Of a DNA stretch of 64,000 nt, positions 1-10,960 are shown piece after piece (the first letter of the stretch is position 1; each line of letters starts with the position of its first letter). The stretch comes from Chrysoperla carnea (lineage: Eukaryota > Arthropoda > Insecta > Neuroptera > Chrysopidae), in contig NC_058337.1 of assembly GCF_905475395.1 (NCBI RefSeq), forward strand, positions 93,056,368 to 93,120,367, written 5' to 3'. A model generated the notes under the pieces. It made no database searches. It was not told the origin of the DNA and was given only the letters and a program-made list of their open reading frames with translations. A program made the position numbers and the translations under genes.

Positions 1-1650
1 TTTTACCTCAACGAGGGAAAAATCTGTTTTTGTGTTATAATCGGCATTCCGTAACACCACTATGTAATTCTTTTCTCATATGGAAATTGGAAGCTTCTCT
101 TTTCCTCGCCTCTTCCTTTAAAATACTTTTTGAATCCTTCCGACTAATATCAACATTTAGGTATAATTATTTAATTCTACTTAAATATTACCTATTTATT
201 CTATTTCCTGGAAAAAGATTTTGGATAAATTCAAAATCGCTTTCGAAGGAGAATGGATGGTATTTTTTGATTGCGTAAATTTTTTTATCACTCAAAATTA
301 TACACCGGTGAAACATTACTCCGAATTTAGTTGAAAACCAAGTTTTTCCCACATTAAAAGGCAAATTTCACGAAAACGCGACTTGCAAGCAAATTTGCGC
401 TCAGATTCGTATTCAGCACGTCAAAAAGTAAACTCTAGCTTCTTGGTCAAAATTTATGTTGATCAGACTAATTAATCACATAAATTTTAAAACTTTAAAG
501 GAGAATTACATAGTTATTCATGTAAACAAAAAGTCATATTTTTCAGTCATTATTATTTTTCAAAATTCACAGAAGGGGGAAGTCCCTAACTTTTTGAGCA
601 GCCTGTATATCGTTGAATGGCTTAAAAATTAAGGAGATGGGATAATTTTTCACCTGTGGAAGCTCATTTCTCGTGTACTGTTCACATGACATAAAAAAGT
701 TATCGAACACTTTGATTTGCTTTTTAAAACCCTATCCAATCATGACCTTCATAATAACTTGCTCTTAAACAATCCCCTAAGCTTCTTATATCCCTATACG
801 CATTTTATTAACATATCATGTTCGATATAGTTTTCGTTGTAAACATTTATCGAACTCTACTATAGCATTTTCATTGTCGCAATTGTTACTAAATTAGTTT
901 GTTATAAAAATTTTAAAAAAATAAATAAAACAGGTTCATTAATCCTTAAAAATAAAATAAAATTGGTTCTCCCTGAAAGAAATCGAAAATATATAGTTGG
1001 CTAACCATATAATTAAGCCACCTAGAAATATTTATCGTTGCCAACGATAGCATGTACTGACGGGCACTCAGACAATTAGCTTTTGTGTACCAACCAACAC
1101 ATATTGATTTGTCTTTTAAAGTAAGTTTTCGGTGAATTTGATATCACGCCATAAACATTTAGTGAACATTGTGCGTCATTAAATGTAAAACATAATGAAC
1201 GGTAAATGACGAGTAATAAACATAATAATAACAGCAACAATTTGGATAATAATAATAATAACAATAACAAAGTTTAAATTTTCCGTGTGCAGAAGATTGT
1301 TTTACATTGATTGTAATCTCATGCTGTTTTTAGAATATTAAAATAAATTGAATCTAGAGGTACTTGGCAGAATTATTTTAATTATATTAATTCAATCGTG
1401 TATAATAAATAAAGCACGTGACAAGAAAACTGTTTGCAAATATCTTAAAAAATAAATCCTTGTATTGACATTTGTAGGTAGATATAAAAAAATGAATGAC
1501 GTAAAAAACCTTGAGGCACTTTAAAACTCTGGAAAGTGTGAACTCTATTTTTATGTATACTGTATCAGATATTGATACGAATTGTATGTTAGACTAGGGC
1601 GCCAGTGACTTTCCGTAACAGATCGATATCTATAGCTACACCCAAGATTT
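1..1650. other. AT-rich DNA, no gene seen
   Basis: Short frames only. Near 590-610 the minus strand reads TACAGGCTGCTCAAAAAG, which looks like a transposon end whose other end would lie outside the window. A short (AAT)n stretch lies at 1241-1262; the Leu-rich minus frame there is a by-product. Confidence 0.5.
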
Positions 1651-1654
1651 TTAT

Positions 1655-1930
1655 GCATTTTTATGCGCTAAATTGAACATTCAAAGATACTTAGATTTAG
1701 AGTTCACAAAAAAATGCTTTAGCTCGAATGACTGACTGATTGACTGACTCACTGAGTCTAAACTGCTGGTCGTTAAGACCTGAAATCAGGAGGGTGTTTT
1801 TTTGTATGACGTAGGCTTCCGATAACAAATTTTCCGAAATTCTACCCCTAAAAGATGTGACATACATAGGGGATGAAAGTTTGTTTAAAAATCCGTCATT
1901 TTTGAGTCCACTACTTATAGATCAATCCTA
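1655..1930 (+). repeat. Dispersed repeat R3, copy 1
   Basis: Contains a TGACTGACTGATTGACTGAC run, an AAGACCTGAAATCAGGAGGG block, GTATGACGTAGGCTTCCGAT and AATTCTACCCCTAAA. The same ordered blocks occur at 26735-26900. Resembles widely dispersed arthropod transposon tails (recollection); no coding content. Confidence 0.55.
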
Positions 1931-4900
1931 CTAAAAAAGGCTCTAAGTACCTATTTTAATTGGAACCTTATTATAGGTCAATTTATAGAATATTATACAG
2001 ATGTACGGCTTCGCCATAATTATGATTGCTAATTATTTGCTATTTATGGTGATTATCTACGATTAAGTAATTTAGGCTGTCTATATTTGGATATATTAAT
2101 TAGTATAATAATTAAAATATATATATATATGTATAATAATAGAAATATATAAGTATTTTTATGAAAGATAAAGTATATTTTTATTAAAGATTAATGTACA
2201 AAATTTACAAGAAAAACAATTATCAGAAAATTACAAATATCACCAACACAGGAGAGCAATATTTTTAAAAAACGAAAGGAATCAGCTGTCACAAAAACAC
2301 ACTTTAAACACAATGAGACAAAATTTCTCTAAAAATATATATATATCAACGCATTCTAGAATCTTTTTATTTGATGGGGTTTTAAAACGAAAATATTTAA
2401 TCTGATTAGAAACTCAAGGTGAAATATTAAACTCATTTTCTTTTACTAAATCATAATATTGAACTTAAGGCATAATTTTCCAAAATATGGTGATAAGCAC
2501 CCCTTCGAAATCAAATTTTTGTTTCAATGTGCGCGAGGTATACGAAGGGTAATAATAATGTTTTGAAAATGAAAATTGAATGAGAAGCCCCAAAATCTTT
2601 CAGAATATATTTCAATAGTTTCATTCATCGAGAATGAAAGAATTGCGTTTGTGGCAAAGACGTATAAATATCGTGTTATGTTATAGAAAATAGTATGTTT
2701 TGAAAACTACACTTATAGTAAGTCTATGAATAACAGTGGTTGACTATACAGAAAAGCACAGGTGCAAATGATTTCATTAAACTAAATTATTCTTATTTTA
2801 AATAGTTGTTACATTCTGTAAAATTATAAATAAATATTAAACCAACCCTACAAAATAAAATAAAAATAAAATGAAGTTATTACTTCATAACTTATGTAAT
2901 TATTCACACATTGTGCGAAAGATCTTTTAAATTAATTGATATATGCATTTTTGATGGAAGAATTAATTAAACTGGTCTGATGGAATGCATATTCACATTG
3001 TAAACACATATTTCAAATCTAATTGTACAATTGTGTAAATATTCATTTATGAAATAGGGCAATGTGTAGTACCTAGATACACGGTTTCTTTAATCACTAT
3101 AGCTTCGCGACAAATATTGATAGGAACTATTAGCTGAAGAGCTGAGTGGCTTTTTTGAGTACATATTTGAGGTACATTGAAAATATTAAAGTTGATAACA
3201 TGCGAATGTGTGGATGGTAAAATTGACAACCTGGCTGGGAGGTTGGGATCTTAGTGACCTATGAAATTTTTAATTTGCACTTTTTTCCATGTAAAAAATG
3301 TTCATGAGGCACTTTGAAATCTAAACCATTTTAAAGTCTAATAATCATACGAAATATCATCGCCTGCCATGATTTGGTTGGGGCTAAAATAGCTTGGCTG
3401 GTGATTTTAATTTGCAATTTTTCCTATGCAAAATATATCTTCTTAAGAATGTTCCCCAAAAATTACGTTTTCGTAGGATCATCTTTGAAACGTGTATATA
3501 CATTTCTAATTAATGCCCTTTACAAGCAGGTAAATTTTTTAATATTCGTTATGATGTTTTCTATAGATTTGAGCTATCAAAGTGTGCGTATTTTACATAG
3601 AAATTCTACATTGAAGTGCTTTTAAAGGTATGCTTTATTATGTAACAAGGCTAATTTTCTCAAAATTCATTTCGAAAACTAATATTCATTAGTTAGCATG
3701 ACAAATATTTTCCTATAAAGAAAACTACTACAAGGGGCATTCGTTTTTCCATAAAAAACATTTAAAGTTATGAAATGAATTGTAATTATGTTAAGAAAAT
3801 AAGTATTTCTTCTGAAAGTGAGTTTTTCTAAATCTTTAGGCATCAATATTTTAAAAACTATGTATGGAAAAATTTTTTTACCTTTAAGATTCGCCTAAAT
3901 ATTTTCATTCAATCAATTTTTTGAGAACGTCCTTAAGAGAAACTTATAGGATAATAAGAGTTTCAATCTTATATGCTAAATCGATAAAGATTAAAAGTTG
4001 AAGAGAGTGCCTTGAAGTACAATCGATGAGAGTAGGGTACATAATGATCTTGCACCATGAATTACAAGTGGTTATCAATAACTGTTTAATATTTTATTAC
4101 TCAAAAAAAAAAATTTTAGTATTTCAATTTTTCATCTATCTATTTCCCTTGATATATTAAAAAACAGGCGAATGCAATCTATGGTACTACACTTTCCGCT
4201 ACTAAATTGTAAACACAATTCTATAAAATATATTAATTATACATTTTTCTCGAGGATATTACGTTATTGAGTATAGCAATGGATATCCTAATAGTGTGTT
4301 ATTGCCGTAGATAGTAGAAGAACCAGGGAAGCACTGAACTTACAGTGTGGAAAGTTCCCCATATAAGTACAAAATCGTTTCCTGTTCAACATCTTGTAAT
4401 AAAAAAGTCTCATTTGATATTTTAATGTCAATTTATGTTTAACGAAGATTATATTTATATTCTCAGTTTGATGCTTATGAGTTTAAGCTTGTTTGCATTA
4501 CTACCTATAGTATTGTATGATTACGCTTGAAAATTATTATAAAAATTAAAAGGTGAAAGAAAAATTGCAAATTTTCTTTCGTTTGAACGTAGTACTCTCA
4601 AATTAAACTAAATGATAGTAATATTCAATGATTATTCCAGGGAAGAAGCTTATCAATAAAAATTAATTGTTCTATGTATAATTGATAGCCAGAAATTCAT
4701 AAAGTTGCCTACTAATTCCAAAGATATTGGTTGGCGAGGTATTAATATAAAATATTTATTTCAAGGAATATGTTACATTACCCCTGCCCACTTACGTGGG
4801 AAACACTCCGCTATGATTCGACTAAAAAATTTTCAATGTTTATTTTTTTTCCAAGGAATCAATCTGTATTGTTTTTGAAAATAACGTTTAAAAAAAATTA

Positions 4901-4990
4901 TAATTACGACATCCAGTTACTACAATTAGTTATCAATTTTTGTTATTTTGTTTCTATAGTGTTAAAAATATATTTTGACAAAAATATTGT
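1931..4990. other. AT-rich DNA, no gene seen
   Basis: Only short frames without domains. A weak degenerate duplication of about 150 bp lies near 3230 and 3380 (GGTTGGG, then TTTTAATTTGCA). Confidence 0.5.
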
Positions 4991-4995
4991 TATAA

Positions 4996-5534
4996 ACAAG
5001 CGAAAACAAACAATTGACTGAGTTAATTGTTGAAATACCATGTAGAAACAGTTTTGAAGACGCAATCGTTTGTTTTTTGACGTCACGTAAATAAAGAAAG
5101 ATTTCTTTCCACTCTTAAGTAGTCACACACACATAACTGATATTCCCATATTAATACATACAACAAAATTTTCACCTAATTAGCGCCCTCGTGGGTAAAC
5201 AGTGATGTTTACAAGAAAAAGTTTCAAACAAAAGTTGTTTATTTTTTTGTAAGGAACATTTTTTACATTTAAACATTTGTTCTATCTCTAACGGTTTACA
5301 AGATGGGTCCCACGGATCCAAGACCCAATTGACCTATGTTGCTCATTTACGAACTCGACCTCAGATGACAGACGTACAGACGACAGACAGACAGACAAAC
5401 ATACAGAAATGGACTAATTAGGTGATTCTATGAACACCTAAACCAAAATTTTTTTCGTAGCATCAATATTTTTAAGCGTTACAAACTTGGGACTAAACTT
5501 AATATACTATGTATATTTCAAATACATGGTATAA
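4996..5534 (+). repeat. Six-copy interspersed repeat (family R2), copy A
   Basis: Best-preserved copy of a non-coding element about 540 bp long. The left side has CAATTGACTGAGTTAATTG and TACCATGTA. The middle has AACGGTTTACAAGATGGGTC and a GACAGACAGACA-type run. The right side has TTACAAACTTGGGACTAA and TACATGGTA. TACCATGTA and TACATGGTA form a 9-bp inverted pair. No reading frame; superfamily not known. Confidence 0.7.
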
Positions 5535-5844
5535 AAACAACTGTTTTCGCGACAATGATATTTCGTAGATATTTGTGACATTTCACCGCAAAATTTTAAT
5601 TGAAAAACCCAATAGTAATATAGACTGTCGCTAGTAATATCAAAGTTTATAGGAAGTTACATAAGAAAACTTACAATTTTCTTAACAAATATTTGTTAGT
5701 ACAGCCTGTAATAATAAGAATATATATACAGTATAATATTATCATCAATGTATCGTATAATATACTGACAACACAACAGAACACCGTTCCAACCTACAAA
5801 ATTTATCTTGATATTGGAAATATATAGTAGGTATGTTGGTTATA

Positions 5845-7004
5845 CAGGGTAAATCAGAATAACTGGTACATCACGTGATCACGTGAGGCGGAGTTTACAT
5901 ACATAAGGGTTTACCCTTATACAAATATTTTTTTAAATAGTAGGAGATTTTTGAATAATTCAAAATTGTAATTGACCGTTTAGATAAATTTTAACCTTTA
6001 TTGGTTCGTTTTAACATGAAATATTTATTGCTTTATTGCTTTACAAGGATATGAGAGAAATGATATATTTGAAAAATATAGTTTTATGTTCCGGGGGCCA
6101 GGCATATGATAAATGAAATTACTTCAAACAGGTAGTGTTGTAAATATGTTTTTTTGTTGGGCATAAGAAAATGTTATTTTCTTTTAATCGCTTTTCATTA
6201 AATATTAATTTTTGAGGAAAAAAAACACTTTGCCGGGAAAAATATTTTCAGTCATTATACTTGTTGGGATTCTTCAAATACAAAAAAGTTATTATTACAG
6301 ACAATTTAGTGCTTCACGGTTGAATTTTTTTGTATCGTTTAATAAAAATATATAAATTAAAATAGTAAGTTGAAAAAGTTTGTTGTGACTGTTAGACGTC
6401 GGATATCTAAGAGCTTGTATGTCCCTATATTTTCTTCATCATTTCCGATATAAATGCAAGCGTGTAATATGTCTGATTGCCTGTTTGGATAAGAGTAGTG
6501 AGCTTTTTTAAAACGCATAAATTATTTCAATGTTCCATGAAATCAATAGACCTGAAAGTATTATTATTTTTGTTGCTCTTAAAATTATACTTAAAATAAA
6601 AATTATACAAGATGAAATACCTTTATTTACAAAAAAGTACGAGTCTAGTTTTTTTCTTCCACTTTTAATGTTTTGATTCAAAAACTTTTGAAACAAGTAT
6701 TATTATTTAGATATTTTTGCAAAAATCTACTGTGAGGTAAACTTTCAAACGTAATAACTTTTCCAGGCAAAAATCAAAAATTTTCTCATATCAGAAGTAG
6801 TCAACTAGACATAAAGAACATACATGCAGTCTCAAAGATTAGGTGATCCCGAATATTTATAAGCCATGGCTCCAGGACTAATTGTTATTATTTTTTATCA
6901 AAAATCTCCTACTATTGGATATATGTACAACCAATGAAAATACTAAATTCAATACTGGTAATTCAATATGGTACTTGATGTACCATATATGCTGGTTTAC
7001 CCTG
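5845..7004. mobile_element. TA-flanked inverted-repeat element, 1,160 bp (Tc1/mariner-like, non-autonomous)
   Basis: The left end begins CAGGGTAAATCAG. The right end, on the opposite strand, begins CAGGGTAAACCAG. Both are flanked by TA (5843-5844, 7005-7006). The terminal similarity continues through GGTACATCA. A second inverted match, AGTAGGAGATTTTTGA, lies about 90 bp inside each end. No transposase reading frame is present. TA target duplication and CAGGGT ends suggest a Tc1/mariner-superfamily MITE; the parent element is unknown. Confidence 0.7.
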
Positions 7005-7272
7005 TATTATAATATATACAAATACTATGTAATATTACTATACACAATATTTAGTAGGTACCTACGTAACGTATATACCTACCAGTATCAGTACTTTGTA
7101 TATAGTATATATGTATATATATCTACGTATATATTCTTCATAATAATAATATAGTTGTTGCCATTTATAAATATACAATTTTCTACTATTTTCAACAAAA
7201 TTAAATGTAAATATATTTTGTGGGTATAATCAAAGTACATTTAATACAGTGTCTTCAAATATTACTTTTATA

Positions 7273-7824
7273 CTGTGTCCAAAAAATGAGGTGACATTTG
7301 TATTTAAACTGCGCGCGTTTCTTGTGCATTATGAATTCCTTCCGCCCGGCCAAACAGTCAACAAAGAATATTGTTTGAACGTTATGCGCCATTTTCGTAA
7401 CGCTATCCGCCTGAAAAGGCGGGAATTGTGGAAAGACAATTCATGGTTTTTACACCACGATAATGCACCATCCCATACTGAACTCATAATTCGTGATCAT
7501 TTCGTCAAACACTCAACCCATATCGTTCCGCAACCACGGTATTCACCTGATCTGGCGCCGTGCGACTTCTGGCTGTTCAGCAAGCTCAAAAGACCGCTCC
7601 GGGGACACCGTTTTGATACGATAGAGAGATTCAAGCCGCAGCAAAGCGGAACTGAAGGCAATCCCGGAAAGTAACTACAACCAGTGTTTCGAAGATTGGC
7701 AAATCCGTTGGCATAAGTGCATTGCATCGGGAAGGGATTACTTTGAAGGGGACGAAATTGATTTGGAAGAATAAAAAAAGAATTTTCAAAATAAATACAA
7801 TGTAACCTTATTTTTTGGGCACAG
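7273..7824 (+). mobile_element. Internally deleted mariner transposon (552 bp)
   Basis: Both terminal inverted repeats survive. The left is CTGTGTCCAAAAAATGAGGT; the right end reads CTGTGCCCAAAAAATAAGGT on the other strand. Similarity runs about 29 bp. TA dinucleotides flank it at 7271-7272 and 7825-7826. The 5' leader runs into the C-terminal half of a mariner transposase at about 7332, so roughly 700 bp of a normal 1.28-kb element are missing. With both ends intact it could in principle be moved by transposase supplied elsewhere. Confidence 0.9.
7332..7774 (+). pseudogene. Mariner transposase, C-terminal half, frameshifted
   Basis: C-terminal part of a mariner-family DD34D transposase, which cuts and rejoins element ends in the nucleus. 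The reading contains WFLHHDNAPSH (second catalytic Asp codon at 7459-7461) and YSPDLAPCDFW (third Asp at 7564-7566). There are 34 residues between the two Asp, the mariner spacing. KLKRPLRGHRFDTIE follows, after which the frame is lost near 7624. The typical ending (CFEDW, then DYFEGDEIDLEE and a stop at 7772-7774) continues in another frame. The N-terminal DNA-binding domain and the first catalytic Asp are deleted, so this copy cannot encode active transposase. Confidence 0.9.
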
Positions 7825-8165
7825 TATGATAAGGTATATTGTATTAGAAATAAATTGTATCAGTTTTTCAACACACTTTAAAGAATGGTAGGTTTTTATT
7901 TACATATCACATATTTCAAAGACAAAATTTTCTCGGGTTTGGGTTTCCTGCAAATGAATGTGGTAATTATACTTGTTTTACAGTCAAAGCTGTTTTGCTT
8001 TTTTCATAAAGTATGAGCCTTTATCAAAAAACTATCTAGAAATTACAGAATTTTCTATCCTACTTAGAAAAAAATCTTTTCCAAAAAACCAATCAAAAAT
8101 TATATACATGTTTAATATTAACCACACATTCATACAAGTGTTTCTTTCCATATACGGATTGGCCA

Positions 8166-8490
8166 TTTTAATCTATGCATCTGAATATACAGATAGAGGC
8201 ACCACCTATTAAAAAATGACCTCAACAAAAATTCATGGTGATTTTCGACATCACGTTCCGACATCAAATTTGACCTGGTTCTTCGAGTTTCTTTAATAGC
8301 CAATTTAAAATCTAAACGGTAAGAGATAGAATAACACTATAAAGTAGAAAGTTGATTCTCATAAAAAAGAACTGTTTTCATCCAATTATTAAAGCAACCC
8401 GAAGAACTAGATCGAATCTGATGTCAGAGCATGATGTCATTTTTTAATAGGTGACACCTCCGGCGAGGTATTCAGATACATAGATTAAAA
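8166..8490. mobile_element. Fold-back element with about 130-bp inverted arms
   Basis: The left arm (TTTTAATCTATGCATCTGAA onward) is mirrored by the right arm on the opposite strand. Shared blocks include CACCTATTAAAAAATGAC, a GACATCA-rich block and a TTCTTCGGGTTGC-like block, ending near 8300 on the left and 8390 on the right. The middle is an AT-rich spacer. The arms have diverged by scattered substitutions, so the insertion is not recent. No target duplication or coding content was identified. Confidence 0.65.
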
Positions 8491-9059
8491 TTCCCAACTC
8501 TGTATTAATCTTTCTATTCACCTACATTATCGACTAAGATTTCTTATGACTTGTTTAATTCACTAACAGATGGTGAGACTATACTTCGCAATATACGTTA
8601 AATTATTAATGCTTCAGTATTCATAAAAGTAGGGTATCCTATTTAGAGTTGCAAAGCATACTATATTAGATAGTACAGTATTATACTATATTTTTGGTAA
8701 ATATACGATACAAGCTGATTATGATTCTTTAAAGTTTCCGAACTTATATTTCGAAAACGAAATGGAAAAATGAAAAACCGAAATACACCTATCAACAGGC
8801 TCATTGTTAGTGGGAATGAACATATATAGTAGTTTTTCTACACGATGACGTTAAAATGGGACAACCTAGTTTTTTTTCCTAGGCCTTAATTTTTACAAGC
8901 CTTTATTAACCTTCACAATTGTGTGTACGTATGTCCTGAAATTTTGTAACTAACACTGAAATTTGGCACACAAATTTGGTTCTCGTGACAACGTTAATGG
9001 TAATGCCCTTACTTCCCGAACGCTTCCACTAAATTTTATATACATACGTTTTTTAATTT

Positions 9060-9790
9060 TAAATAATAAATACATTTTTAGGAGAAAGCTTTTAGAGTAC
9101 TAAAAAATAGAAAATAATTTTTTATATCTCCAATTTCAATAAAACTCAGTATATATGGTAATTTTGACCTAAAAAGTACAAAAATAGGGTGCATTTGATG
9201 ACTGGTCGAATAGTTTTTGAGATACGGTTTAAAATCGATCATTGCGATATCTCATAAACTGCATTGTAACTTATAATAGGTGAAATAATTTTTGAAATCG
9301 TTTAAGTAGTTAATTCAAAAATGACGAATTTTCATTCAAACTATCATCCCTTTTTCACCATCAAAATAACAATTTCATATAAACTTTCATCCCCAATTGG
9401 ACCCTCTTAAAGAATGAATTTTTATGAAAAAAGAAAAATAAAAACTTTTAACTACACTGGACGTGCGTTCCATGCAGATAAACTGAAGTGATTTTTTCCT
9501 TTCTTGATTAATGAGTGTAATATTTATTATTATAGACAGAAATTGGATGGCAATTTTAACATTTATGATATGATTAGAAACATAGTGTTCATGAGAGGAA
9601 AGCAAAAATTTATAAGATATTTTATAAAACCGTAACTATTAATTGTTCTGTATCAAATATACTTTCTCAGATAATTGATTTTATAAGAAAAACTTTAAAA
9701 ATAATTAGAAATCTTTAAAAGTCATTAAAATTTCATATCTTAAAATGTTTTGCCCTCAACTCTTCTTGTCTGTTTGAACTTTAAGTATAT
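9060..9790 (-). repeat. Dispersed repeat R1, copy 1
   Basis: Shares several collinear blocks, in inverted orientation, with 29340-29800. Examples are GACTGGTCGAATAG, ACATAGTGTTCATGAGAG and TTTTGCCCTCAACTC (9749 onward). Non-coding and AT-rich. The family is unknown. Confidence 0.55.
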
Positions 9791-10054
9791 GGCTTCAAAA
9801 CCATTGCTTCAAATATTTCGTACAACGATTAAATATAGTTTCAGATTTTCGATTTATAAAGAAGCATTCATATCATACCGCTTGAGAGAAGAATGATTAT
9901 TTTTTGAGTATTGTACATATTGTATATTAAAAAAAATCTTGGTAGCATTATAACATACGTTGATCTAGATTTATCTATAAAATTATTAACATGCAGTTCC
10001 CATATACAAAATTTACAGTCCCTTTTCAAATTTCTTAAGGAACGTGTGTACAAA

Positions 10055-10135
10055 ATTTCAGGCTTCTAGACCCAGCGGTTTCAGATGTGCGTTAATCGAT
10101 CAGGCAGCTTCCATGTTTATATATATATATAGGTT
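10055..10135 (+). repeat. Transposon-tail-like fragment
   Basis: GCTTCTAGACCCAGCGGTTT, then GATCGATCAGGCAGCTTCC, ends in an (AT)n run. The composition contrasts with its surroundings and resembles 3' tails of insect interspersed elements. Single copy here; assignment by recollection only. Confidence 0.35.
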
Positions 10136-10404
10136 TTAACTAGAGACAGCTGTTTAGCAATCAAAATTAAGATATGAAATTATATATAAATATATTTTAA
10201 CATTTATTTTTTTAAATAAGTACCTGGAAGGAAAACAAGTAGAAAAAACAGAACTATAGTTATGAAACTGGAAAGCTGTGCTACCATGGAATAATAAGGA
10301 AATTCAACGAAAAATAAGTTGCAGTCCCTCAAATGGCTGCAATAAAAATCAAAAATTTTTAGAAACGGGTTCTGTTTTGCATTGAAGAAAAATTAACAAA
10401 AGAA

Positions 10405-10960
10405 ACAAGTGAAAACAAACAATTGACTGAGTTCATTGTTGAAATACCATGTATAGACCGTGTTGACTAAGCAATCGATTGTTTTTTTACGCCATGAAAG
10501 TAAAGAAAGATATCCAGTCCCTTTACACACACATGCCTCGCACATATGACTGATATTCCCATATAATACAAAACTATATAATTTGCGCCCTCACAGGTAA
10601 ACAGTGATGTTTTCGAAAAAATGTTTCAAACTAAAGTTGTTTATTTTTTTTAAAAGGAACATGTTTTACATTAAAACTTTTGTTCTATTTCTAACATAAC
10701 GGTTTACAAGATGGGTCCTACTAGATTCAATTGATCTATGCTAAATTAACAAACTCGACCTCACTTTTTATGTCCTTGATATGTCTTTTCGTTTTTGAGT
10801 TCTCATGTTTACAGACAGGCAGACGGATGGACAACTAGAAACAGGCTAATTAGGTGAGTTTATGAACACCTATATCAAAATTTTGTTCGTTGCATCAATA
10901 TTTTTAAGGGTTACAAACTTGGGACTAACTTAGTATACCTTGATTTCATACATGGTATAA
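10405..10960 (+). repeat. Interspersed repeat R2, copy B
   Basis: Same order of blocks and same orientation as the copy at 4996-5534, including CAATTGACTGAGTTCATTG, GGTTTACAAGATGGGTCC and TTACAAACTTGGGACTAA, ending at CATGGTATAA. Diverged by small indels. Confidence 0.7.

Noticed and set aside
590..610. TACAGGCTGCTCAAAAAG on the minus strand, like a transposon end
   Set aside because: The other end would be outside the window; one short motif is not enough to call an element.
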